NCBI RefSeq assembly: GCF_003945595.2
Contig: NW_024104440.1
Span: forward strand, 737,449-801,448
Reading direction: 5' to 3'
Length of the DNA stretch: 64,000 bases
DNA from: Pipra filicauda
Taxonomy: Eukaryota; Chordata; Aves; Passeriformes; Pipridae
Part shown: piece by piece, positions 39,301 to 50,500 of the stretch
How positions within the stretch are numbered: the first letter of the stretch is position 1
Layout of the letters: every line of letters starts with the position of its first letter
Notes under the pieces: generated by a model
What the model was told of the DNA's origin: nothing
Databases searched by the model: none
Seen by the model: the letters and a program-made list of their open reading frames with translations, nothing else
Translations under genes and position numbers: made by a program

Positions 39301-40096
39301 AGGCAAGGAAGGAAAAGTATCACCTTGCAATGATACCTATCTGAAGGTGTATTGAATTTCTGCAACTTGAATCATTCCTGTTTAAATTGGGAAAAGTTAG
39401 TTGAACTTGATCAGCGAAGGATAGAAGTAGGTTTTCTTTTTGTTGGTCTTACTGACTTTTAAAAAGTTTTGTGTTCCTAATGCTCCTGTTGGTAACTCTG
39501 TTAGCTGTGGTCAAACAACTCCTGTGAGCACAGTGAGGTTGAAAGTGCATTTACTTGCTCAAGAACTAGGACTCTAATGGCTGTCCTGCTAATTTTTACT
39601 TGATTATTTTATTTATTTTTTTTTTATGGAAAGATTCTCAATGGCAGGCCTCAGGAAGCCTGGGATTAGATTTTATTCCCTTACACTGACATATGGTAAA
39701 GTGGGTTTGTACTGACCACATAATTTGCAGTATCTGTGTACCTCAAGGTGTGAAAGCACTGTTTGAAAGCTACAGTAGATTCATGCTGGAAAATTGTTAT
39801 CTCAGTTAATGAGTGAATAAGACAGAGCAGAGAAGAAAATTATGAGCCAAACAAATGGATTGTGACAAGCAGTCTTTGTGTAAATTACTGCACATAACTG
39901 CATAGTATTTCCTGCAAATTGTGCTCTACAAGTTGAAGATCTAATTAATGAAGTACTATAGCAGATTAGCATCTGAGTCATTTTTCTTATTAGTAATCCC
40001 CAGTGCCAGCTATGATAGTTTTATTACCTTGCTTGGGTTTGGAGGTTTATTTATGGAAGCTGTGGTCACAGGCCAGTAGAGTTTTTATGGGTTTGG

Positions 40097-40126
40097 TTTA
40101 TTTTTTTTTTTATTTTTATTTTTTTC
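40097..40126 (+). repeat. T-rich tract with A interruptions
   Basis: A simple (T)n/(TTTTA)n-like tract. No adjacent retroelement body was recognised. Confidence 0.8.
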
Positions 40127-40237
40127 TGATGCTTTAGTCTAAAGTTATCACTGGTTAGGCTTGCTGTGAAATATCAACTTTTCTTTTCTAGGTCATTCTA
40201 GAGATTTGGAGATTTCTAGACTTGAAATGACATCTGT

Positions 40238-40270
40238 GCACGCACACACACACAGGCACACACATATATG
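40238..40270. repeat. Degenerate CA microsatellite
   Basis: GCACGCACACACACACAGG is followed by CACACACATATATG. The CA repeat is interrupted by CG and GG and ends in a short AT run. Confidence 0.85.
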
Positions 40271-41500
40271 ACATTTTCAAGAGAAGCTCTCTAGAAAACC
40301 AAACTGGGGAATGGTAGCCTATGAACTGGTTCATGTTGGGTACCCCCAACTTCATATTGATCTGGGTGAAGAAGGCAGAGATACAGATCAATGACATGGT
40401 GCATGGTCAGCTTTCTTCACACACGTCTGCTTACAGGCATGAACTGGTTCATGCAGCAGAACAACATGATTTTCTAAGTCAAAGAGTTCTATTCAAATAC
40501 ATAAATATATGTGAATATATCACTTGGCTTCAGCTTTAGGTCAAATCTACTACAGATTTCATAAACATAAAAGCAGTGAGGATCCCCAAGTTGCCCATTC
40601 CACCTAAGTGCTACCTACTTTTCCTGGAGCAATCAAGGACCTTAGTCCCAGGAGTTCTTCAATAAAAATACAAACAAATAAAGTGAAGTCTCGATCACCT
40701 TAGTCCATACCCTTAAATTAAATACTGTTCCAACACTCGTGGAGCCTCTGCTGCAGCGTGAGCTTTGTGCCGGATCTCTTAAACTTGACAAAAGCAGTGG
40801 GGTTGGATGGCAGTGCTGCAGCTGAGCGTGGATTGATTCTAACAGGATTTAGTGATTTATTGCATCAGGTGTAACAGCACGGTACAAGGTAGCACGCTAT
40901 GATTAGATTTAAGCGACATAACTCAATGTGATGGCTGAAACGTCAGGAGGGGAAGGCATCCATTTTTCTGGTCAGCCAATATTAATTCCCCTACCTGATG
41001 TCCAGCATAATTTTTTCAAAGAATCAGAACAGTGGGGGAAAGTTCACAAGAAGAGGTATACGTAGTTTTTCTGAACAAGCAACATCATGAACAGAATGAT
41101 TTATAATAGACCTATAACAATCTAAGTTTATATCTAGCTGTTTTAGCTGTAACTAGCAGTTAGATGGAATCATTCAAGACCAAATCATCCTTAATCCCAG
41201 TTCAGAGCTTCTGTTCTTACAGCCCATCTGTTCACATGACAAATTTGTCAAATTTCAGAAGACTGTTGCTCTGTAATTTTACCATACCCAAAAGTGCTGC
41301 TGCATAAATAAATCAAAGTGAAAACTGGTGAACTTTGGCCTTGGGATAAAATATTTTACCCATTATATCTTCAGAACTTTATTTTTTGATTCTCAGTTAT
41401 TTGATGTTAACTCTGGTATATTTATTTTTGTTTCTGGAAAGGAATACTCATTAATTTACTCATTTTTTTTCTCACGAAATCCTTTTGTTCCGAACCATTT

Positions 41501-41511
41501 TAGCTCAGTCG
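41501..41511 (+). promoter_or_regulatory. RNA polymerase III A box of the SINE
   Basis: TAGCTCAGTCG fits the A-box consensus TRGYNNARNNG at every position. It is the internal promoter half inherited from the tRNA ancestor. Confidence 0.7.
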
Positions 41512-41545
41512 ATTAGAGCATGGTGCTGCTAACACCAGGGTTGTG

Positions 41546-41556
41546 GGTTTGATCTT
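41546..41556 (+). promoter_or_regulatory. Decayed RNA polymerase III B box of the SINE
   Basis: GGTTTGATCTT lies where the B box (consensus RGTTCRANNCY) should be. It has lost the consensus C at position 5 (TTCGA to TTTGA, a typical CpG decay) and the C at position 10, so transcription from this copy is unlikely. Confidence 0.6.
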
Positions 41557-41629
41557 TGGATGGGCCATTCACATAAGAGTTGGGCTTGATGATCCTTCTG
41601 GGTCCCTTCCAACTCAGAATATTCTGTGA

Positions 41630-44600
41630 CTTGTGTGAGATTTCACTAGCTTGTACCTCCAATCCTAAAAGGTGAGACACCTGATTCAACTCTGAAAAAC
41701 AATTCAGGCATTCATCAGGTAATAAGTTATGCCCAGTAAGCTAATTAAATAGGGCAGAACTGTTTAATTTATTTGGGTTTATTGATTTATTTTTTTTTTT
41801 TTTGGCCATGCCAGAGGTTCTGGTATCAGAACAAACACCAGCAGAAATGCAAGGATTTTTGTATAGTAGGCAAGTGTGTGGTAGGGATTGGACTAGGCTG
41901 GTCTGTGCACCCATACCTTTCTGTGCAAGACAGCATCAGCATCTGGGGTTTGCAGCTCCAGTTTGAAGTGGAAACACGGTGTTCTGTACTTCAAGGCCCC
42001 TGCACCTTGTGTAGCTCTTCTCTACAGTGCTGCTGCTGGAAATAAAATAGAACTGTAGATGCTTCTGCACCTTAATGGCACCTCTGCATTTCTACATGGC
42101 ATCCTTCTGTAGCCCTTGGCCTCAAGGCCATCAATGGCTACACATTTCAGTGATTTTATGCTGAAATCTCTTTGTTTCCAACCTACTACAGAAATATTTG
42201 CAGGAGAATGACAGGATTTGGCTTTCAGTGGCAGGTGTAGAATTCCCCTTCCTGCAGAGACGTGGGCATGTGTCATGTCCTTAAATTCAATCTGGGGCTA
42301 AAGGGTGATCCAGGTTCTGCAGTCCCTGACTCTCAGTAATGAGCTCTGTTCCAATTTCCTGACTGCAACTTTCTTCCACGTAAGAGTTCTGAGGAAGAAC
42401 CTCATAGACCTTCCTACCTTCTTGAGGCACCAGAGAGCTTCCACCATGTGGAAATGTGTGAGGGCTATTGCAAAACTCTTTTTAATGAGAGTCTGTGGGA
42501 AGAACTTGCACAGCATGGCAAAGATGAAGCTTATTAACTGAAGAGACAAAGTAATTTCTTTAATGGTTCTTTTCTTAATACTCTCCCTTAAGCAACTTCT
42601 GAATTATTTCTGTGGGTTTTTTTATTCCCTGGCCAAATAAGGGCAAAGAGTAAGAGGCCTTTAGGAAATACTGGTACCAAAGAAAGTTGTTTGGTTTGTG
42701 GTTGAATAAAATACTCCATTATCATGAAGCTTCTGGAGCTATCAATAGCCTAGAAGATCTTTTAGGAGTTAGCAGTTTAAGCACTTCTAGGTTTTTTTTT
42801 TCCAGTAAGGAGTGTTGGTAACAAAGAGAACAAATTGGCTCAGGAAGTTGGTGTGATATAGCTGCAAACCTCTGAAGGGTTAATTTTGATGGGTCTCATG
42901 AGATCCATCTCAGTTTTGTTCTTTGCCATAGTGGTTGTTCTGCCCTCCTGTGAGTGCGTGCAAAGAAGCCTTTAATGAGGAAGAAAGCCTAATCATTGGG
43001 ATGTCGTGCCTTGATCTCCTTTTTTAAGGCCACCACAATTTAATATGCAAATAAGATATAATTACTAATGGGTAGTCAGTCATTTGGAACAGAATTTTCT
43101 CAGCCAGTCATTGCAACTTACTTGTTCTACTGAGGAAAAAGTCCTCTATGGAAAGAGAACAAGATTTACTCTGAAAAGAGGTAATGAGATGGCACATGAC
43201 CATTAATGCATGGAAGTGCATTCATAAGTTGTCCATCATGCCCACTGACACCTGCACACGTTTTCTGGGTTCTGTCTTGATAAACTGAGCTTGTGAAAAT
43301 TCCCTGCACCATTTCAAAAGTAAATGACTATCTGTGGGTTATTTGTCTGTGCCACTGAAATTGTATTCTCAGCAATGGATTAGAGTGCCAGGGTGCATCA
43401 CACAGGAATGATTTTTAGAGTGAGCAACCTTCATTTAGAGTGTGTGGAGTACCAGAGTATGTGGGGAATATCTGAACAGGTTGTTCTGTGGTCACAGGGG
43501 ATCCAGTGTCTGAGTACAGAGTTCTGGGAAAGAATTTTATCAGTGTGTTACTGAGTATCTGCTGCTTTCCATGTGTGAGATGAGAACGTGCTCTCTGTTT
43601 TGGAGATCTTGCCTAGACACCCCCTATCAGGCAGCTCTAGAGCTGTGGTTCAGATTGGTCCCTTGACAGGCACAGTTCTACTCAGCACATTTTGGCTTAT
43701 TGTTTTGTGCTTTGGTTGGGAATCTGAAGTGACTTCTTGCTTTGTGTGCTAAAAATAGCCATGGCCTCAGGGTGTGCAGGTGTGCCAGGTACTGTGTGCA
43801 TTGTCCCTCCCTGCTGGCTGGGAGGATGCTGAAGCAGCAGGTGGTTCATGCTATAACCCACAGCTCTTGTGTTCCACCTGTCCAGAGGGTTGAGGGATCT
43901 CTTTAGCGTTGCCAGCAAGCAGCTGGGCTTTCTTCTAGGAAAACTTGATCTTTACATGTTAATGCAACAGCATGACCTTAATTCCTGCACCACGATTGAA
44001 TCTGTAGAAAATCTTTTGTCTGTCCCTCTTATGCCCCTTTCTCCCCCTCCTGCTGCTATCTGCTTCTGAGCTCTACAGTTTCTATTTCTTTTTTCCTACT
44101 CCCTTAATTAAAGTTCTAATGCAAAATGTTCTCAGGAAGAAAATATCCAAGAGCTATTCTCTGACAATCAGTGAGAAGTAGAAGTAGTGTGTGTTAATTG
44201 GCTATTGTTTGTTGGGAAAAAACACCAATTAGGTTCTAAAAGTTTGGCTCCAAAAGAGGTTTGACCCTTGTGTTTCAGGATGACTACAGCAGCCAAAACT
44301 TGTAACAAAATCTTTGTGGGTTTAATTTCTACTGTTACCACGATGAGACACAATTTCTAGAGAGCAGAATGGGGCACAGGATTTGCTACAGACAGCTTTT
44401 CTCACTCTGCACCTGAACTGTCTGTTGATAAACTTTGGCATATTCATTAATCACACCGATTTGATGGCAGACCAATTTCACTGGGTAGATTTTATGGATA
44501 CTGTTCACTAAGCCACCCTTATTTAAGTATTTTCTTGTTCAGATCTTGTGGCTGGCTGGCTGGATCAATGAAAAACACTTAATGCTTTTTCAGTTACTGT

Positions 44601-47240
44601 TTAAATAAAGCCCAGGTTTGAATAAGGCCACACCAGCAGCAGCTTTTAGCTGGCAAAGTGATATTATTCAGAGGTGTCATGTTGTGCCATTCTGTCAACA
44701 GAAGTCCTTAAAAAGAACACAACTTCAGTGGCAGAAATGGGCTTTTATTACAAAATTGTCCTGTTTGTGTGTAGCTCCCTGGAACACCAGTTTGAAACTG
44801 AACTCTGACAACACATCTATCAGTATTTCATTGTTGCAGCAAATAGGTGGGTGATTTGGTTTATTTGTTTTCATTAGTTGCTCTTTTGGTTTTTTTTCTG
44901 GAAACAGTGGCTAAATCATTTTGAATGGATTTATGACTCTCATTTTTCTTCTGTGGGCACTCTTGTGGCAGCAGTGTGGTCTCAGCACAGTGTCAAAATG
45001 CCCTTATTGAAAGAAGCAGAAAGAAAAACACCACTTGCAGAAGTAGATTCATGGGAAAGAAGTGAAGAATAATCCTGACTTCCGGGGGGATGGAACTGAA
45101 ACCTTCATAACTTTTTTTTCCTTCTTAAATAAATGCAAACCTCCCACTGTTTTTCCTCCTTTTCATTTCCTTATTCTTAAACTTCTTTTTCAGGAGCTAA
45201 TCTAGGCCAAGGAAGAAAAAGAATTTAGAGAATAAACCATATGCTTCTAAATTACCTTTTTTATAATCCCTTTAATTGCTGTGATTGTTTATACATTTTA
45301 CATGAAATTGCATCAAGTAATTTGGCTTTTTCATCAGGCCAGCCCATATTGACTGTGCATGTAGTAGCTTGAAGAAGGTTATGGCAAAACACAGTCATTA
45401 ACTTGTCAATGAGGAATGGCCTGGATGTGCAAACTCAACACCTTCAGCTACAGTTTCAAATGCTCCACTGGAATAACATCTGAAAAACTAACAAAACTGT
45501 TTGCATAAATTCTGATGTATGGATCTTCTATCAGCCTGCCTGTGCCTTGCTGAAATGAAGCAATTATTTTAAAAAATGGTACTCTGTGCACAGATTCTTT
45601 TAGTTAGGAATTTCTTATTGATTTTGCTAAGAGTTTCTGTCATTTGTAAGAAACTGAGGCTCTTCATTTAACAAATATGAACATAATATTAAAGAAAAAG
45701 AAACCACTCCACTAATGTTCATACACTTCCAGACACCTGCCAACACTGAACAACTGAGTGAATATTATCACAACAGCACATTTTTTTTTTCTCTTTCCCT
45801 GGATGCTCTAAAGCAATTACTGTGAAAGCTATTCTTGGTTATGAGTATCATCCCTGTTTCAGGGATGGAGAAATCAAAAGAAATCAAAATGACTGTAAAA
45901 TCTAACCATGAGCAGAAAATAAATATCAAAAAGTAGAGGAAAAAAGTGGTCATTGAAAAGGTTTGGTTCCCTCACCAGTGCTTGTTCCTGGATCACATGG
46001 TCTGGATGCTCTTGAATAAAGTTAAAGTCTGGATGCTGTAGTAGTGCCAGCCTCTGCTCTTACTCCACTTGCTTAAAACTTAAACCAATCTCCTGCTCAG
46101 AACACTCTGGGGATGTGAGAGATCTCTGTTTTCTTTGCAGTGTTAAATCAGGGCTTGATTGGAAGGTGCACACAGCATTTTGTAGGGAAGAATGCATGTT
46201 TTCACATTCCATAGAGCTTGGTGAAGTGTGTTATCTTTATGTGTTTGTGTCTTGATTCCCACCTTTGATAGGCATGTGGAGTCAGAGCTTTCAATGTGAG
46301 CATCTTGAGGGGATTTCTTCAGGGATGGGGATTCATGTTTGGACCACTTCTGCCCACCAGAGTAATAATGTTAATTTTCAGACTGAAAACTATGCAGGTA
46401 TTACTTCTGCAAGGCAGGAAGAAACCGATCATTATCATAGAATTTAAATCAACATGGGGAATGTGATGACTTAATTCAGCACAAGAGGTGGTTTCTCGAT
46501 CTCTTGAAAGTATTTTAAGTGCTGCTTCAGCTGAGCTACCTGCTTGTTAGGATTTTCTGCTTATATTTAAGCATATCTCAGATCTTCACAGAGCAGCCTG
46601 GCATTCATCTGGGACACTGAATTGGAAATGTGTCTGGCATGGGCCAATTGCTCATTATTTTTACTTCACAAATTTTCTTAGTACACCTGTGCTGTGCCTC
46701 ACAAAAGAGATCAGAATACCCTGTTATGCTCTGTCACAAACACAGAATAAAAAGACAGATTGTGCTCCCAGGAGACTGCATTCTGTGTAGAAATCAAGAG
46801 AAAAAAGGTAGGTAGGGAGCACAGGGAGGCAAAGGAGTTAACACTGGTCAGACTGATAGGGAGGGGTATTGGCACTGGCTGAACAGTTGTTGGCTTTGCA
46901 TATTAAAATGCATGATGCTTAAAATGAACAAATGCTTTGGAAGAGAAAGAGGGATCATTAATGCTTTCCGGCCTTTGTTTTTCCTTATCTCTGTAAAAAT
47001 ATTTTCAAAAAATATTTTTAGTAAACACAAGAACCCTTCGGAGCAGATTGCTGCAGATGGTTTTGCTTAACAAGCTGCATCTGCCTAAAGATTACGAGTA
47101 CTATTAAGTTGCCCTTTATTCAGCTGATCTTTTGAGATGGGAGCCCATGCGTGATAATATTGACATATGTTGATATTAATAAGTTACCATCAATATAAAT
47201 ACCAAGAATGGTGTTAATGGATAGGAAAAGAAGACCCACA
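41630..47240. other. AT-rich non-coding DNA, no gene seen
   Basis: Unique sequence with a T14 run at 41790-41803 shortly after the SINE. Small open frames near 41773-42549 occur on both strands and are unrecognised. No RNA gene or further transposon was identified. Confidence 0.65.
41790..41803 (+). repeat. Poly-T tract (14 T)
   Basis: An uninterrupted T run about 160 bp downstream of the SINE. It is separated from the SINE by unique sequence and so is probably independent of it. Confidence 0.85.
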
Positions 47241-47250
47241 TTTTAGTAGC

Positions 47251-47535
47251 TCACGAGAGGCGGCGACATCAGCCGAGGTTCACTGGAGTCAGTGCATCAG
47301 GTCAGGTCTCGGTGCCTCGCCCCAGGGGCCGTCTGGCTGCACATCCCAAGGGGCCTCAGCAAATGTCAGTCCAGCAGTTTGGACAGTTCCCAAGCACGGG
47401 CTGACAGCCAGGCCTCGTTTAGAACGGGGCATATTTGGAGTGTCCCTTCCCCTGCTCCCAGCCGAGCTGCTGAGGAAACGCCTGGGCTGCTTTGCACTGT
47501 GCCTGCTGCTTGCTGAGGTGCTCTGCTCCGTGGAG
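47251..47535. other. Small CpG-richer block
   Basis: I count 13 CpG dinucleotides in these 285 bases, against a CpG-poor background on both sides. GC content is also visibly raised. No TATA box, no coding exon and no known repeat is evident. It might be a small CpG island, an unrecognised old repeat or GC-biased unique DNA. Confidence 0.5.
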
Positions 47536-47540
47536 GTGTT

Positions 47541-50500
47541 TAGTCCCTTTTTTGCCTTGGTTTTAGTGTTGTTCTCTACATTGCTCTGAGTTTCACAACG
47601 TAGTTGGGTACACAGTTGCAATAGAGCTATTATTTCTGTCTATATTAGTGTTTGTGTAATAGCTTTTAGTGACTACAACACTAAAACCGAAAAGGAATTA
47701 AAGAAAAAAAGTTGTTTTTTCCCCTCAAAAAGTTTCTTTATAGATTTTAGTAAATCTCTAAGTAGGACTCAAGTTCAAATTTAAATACCAGAGGCTTCTG
47801 CTGAGGTCAACATCACTGTTTTGGATGTTGCTTACCTAGCCATGTTCGTGTTTCATATGTAGTCAAATACAGGGTAAAGATTCAATGATGCCACAAAAGG
47901 CCAAACATTACAGAAAATATTGCAATGTTTATAGTCTCAGATTTGGAAAACAGTTCTTTACAGGGATATTTTAAACCAATGAAAAAAATAAGAATTTGAT
48001 ATATTTAATATGCTTGATATGTTTTTTGTATTTAAGTATCCACACAAAGGATGTGTAGCTCTGCTGGCTGCAGTGAGCCCTCTGTTACTTGGAGCTCATC
48101 AACTAAGTACTGTTTGATAGCAAAATGTAACAAAGAGTGGAGCAGGACCTTCAAAATACATGAAGAGAGGGTATGACATGGAGAAGCAACAGAAATATGT
48201 GATGCTCAGCCTTGACTGTCTTGAGGAGATATTTCCAGGCTAAAGACCTTTAATTCATGGAGGCTTAAGGGAAAATCCTGACCATATTGAAATCAATGTT
48301 TTTCCAATTAAGGCTGCTTTTAAATTTTGAAACAAACAAGCAAAATACCCCTCACAAAACAGTTTTTGAAATTCAATTATTCCCATTTAGGACTGCTAGT
48401 GCTGAGGTTTCTTTTCATTATCTCTCTTCAGATTGTGGCTGATTCTTCATGCAAGGAATGTGTAACATTTTGAAAAGGGTGAGTGCCTTTGCAAATTATA
48501 TCACCCCACATATTTTTTGATGTGCTGTGTATCCTGTGCAGTCCTTGGGTAGATTTCAGCAGAGCATGGTGCAGATGTAGCTCCTTTTTATGGTGTATGA
48601 AACAAGCAACCGAGGGAGAATCCTTGGCCACTGTACAATTGGTCCTAATCATCTGCTCTCATCCTGGACATTGCAACATCAATCAAATGAAAAATAAAAA
48701 TCACTTCTACCCTGAACAGTGAACAAGTGCCATGAAGATGGATGGATAGATAGAGATTTGAATGCATGACTGGCATAGAAGTCTTAGGGGTCAGAGGAGT
48801 GGCAGTGCCAGTAGCAACCTCAATTCAGAAATGAGGAAGACCTATATTCTGCTTTTTAAAAGGAAAAAATCCATAGTGACAGCGAGTAATGGCTGAATCA
48901 TGGAAGCCTTCTCCACGAGCATCAGTGAAAAATCTGTTTGACTACATGAAAGCCACTTTATAAAGGGTCCTGTTGAGGCAATGATTGCAAGGGGGGTTGA
49001 GTTGTCGTGTTGTGCTGAGCTGGCTCATTGATTAGCAATTACATATTTCTATTGATGAAGAATCTGAAAAAAGAAATACCCAGCTCTGTTGCACTAACAA
49101 CCTGCATGTGAGATGGTGCCTTGCTCTTGCTGCTTGATCAGCAGAGTGCCAACAGTGGGTATTAGTGTGCCAAAGTAACTGGTGGGACAGGTCAGTGTAG
49201 CAGAGGCAGAGTAATTATTGCATCTCAGGATTCACAGAACACACTTCTGTCTTTTGTTGCTGCCCAGAAACACCCAAGATCAAATTATTTAGGTGACTAG
49301 ATGGAGCAAAAAAATGCTCAAGTGGGCAGGGAGCCAGGCTGTTCATAAGCAAGAGGGGATTAAGGCATTATCCAAATCAGCATGAGATACCAGGTAACAC
49401 CACCAGATTTATTCTGGGGTTGGTTTTTTTTCTTTTTCCTTCAACTGCAAACTCCCTGTTCCCCTTTGTAATGGTGATGTGCAAAACCTCAAGGCAGTGC
49501 TGAGAACAGCTGATGACTTTTTACTCTTTCTGCCTAGTTAGTATTTATTAGTTTGTGTAAGAGAAACATGTTTGGCTGAAACTAGAGGTGTGTAAGAAGA
49601 CCTTAAACGGGACTTTTAACTGGTCCTGTATGCAAAATGTGTAACTAAAGTAACATCTATGATGTTAGATACTGTTTGGATACTGAAGCATGCTATAATT
49701 TGAAATCAATCCTAAAAATGGCTTTTCCCCCCCCACACACACTTCTACTAAGCAAATATTTGTGGTGTACCCAGCACCATGAAAATAGTATATTTTTAGG
49801 AGACAATTTCCTGATTTATCCTGACTATTACATTATTTTGTAAGACTAAGAGAGCAGATAAATCCTATTGAAAGATATGTTTGTGCCTGAACCGAACAAG
49901 TCATGTTCTTGTAGCTGTAGCTTCAGGATCTGACTCGGTGGAAAGATTTGCATCAACTTTGATGGAGAACATCCCGTAGAGAACATCCCTTCAGTGGTTC
50001 TCACCTTTTTTATTGCTGTTTGATGTCAGTAATTATTAAATGTGTTGCCAAAAATGGACTTTTAATTTTAATATCTCTGTAATGAAGATGGGTAAAATGC
50101 TAATGTATCATAATAATTAATGCTTGGCAGCATTTATCTGCAGATGAGGGTTGAATAGTTTATCTATGGAAATAGATTTGATCTACCCTTTTCTAGTGTC
50201 ATCACTTATCTTCTGCTGACAGATTCCTATGGTTTCAGTACAGTAAATGTGCATCCTTAGAAGTGCACCCAAGGCTCTTTGACAAGGAGTATGGATGGAT
50301 AGTCCATGTAGTCAAGTGATTTCTTAGTTCTTGGAGAAAATCTCACCACAACAATCTGAGGTTTGTCAACAGAGGGATTTTTGGCTCAAGAGTTTGAGTG
50401 TGAAGCAGATGAGACAATTCTAACAGGTGAACTTCAGAACTTACGTTTGTTGGAGGAATTATCTTAAATAGGGATTGTTTGGCTTATCCTCTTGAATTTT

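Larger units (their letters stand above)
29673..41493. other. AT-rich gene desert, no gene seen
   Basis: About 12 kb of AT-rich unique sequence. The longest ATG-started frames are 30621-31055 (plus, 144 codons) and 36654-37037 (minus, 127 codons). Neither is recognisable, and the first has C at -3 of its ATG. A GC-richer spot lies at about 34430-34720. Listed separately are an alternating purine-pyrimidine run at 33357-33381, a CA repeat at 40238-40270, T-rich tracts and a paired GAACTGGTTC motif. Confidence 0.65.
41494..41629 (+). mobile_element. tRNA-Ile-derived SINE with CR1-like tail (TguSINE1-type)
   Basis: Bases 41494-41567 follow a full tRNA-Ile layout: TTAGCTCAG D-arm start at 41500, an anticodon arm with TGGTG pairing CACCA, a T-arm GGGTTTGATC and a closing TGGGCCA. 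Bases 41577-41629 then follow the CR1 3' end: TTGGGCTTGATGATC, GGTCCCTTCCAACTC and ATTCTGTGA. From memory, zebra finch carries a SINE of this tRNA-Ile plus CR1-tail design (TguSINE1), moved in trans by CR1 machinery. The copy is decayed. The anticodon loop CTGCTAA differs from the CTAATAA of tRNA-Ile(AAT), and the T-stem no longer pairs well. It is therefore a SINE and not a working tRNA gene. The subfamily name is less certain than the class. Confidence 0.82.

Noticed and set aside
41494..41567. A functional tRNA gene
   Set aside because: The anticodon loop, T-stem and B box are mutated and the sequence runs straight into a CR1-like tail, which identifies a SINE.
43370..43405. A second tRNA-derived SINE suggested by GATTAGAGTGCCAGGGTGC
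   Set aside because: No A box or B box arrangement, no tRNA fold and no CR1-like tail follow.
46434..46447. A CR1 end suggested by ATCATAGAAT
   Set aside because: Only ten bases fit; the following sequence does not continue with the CR1 pattern.
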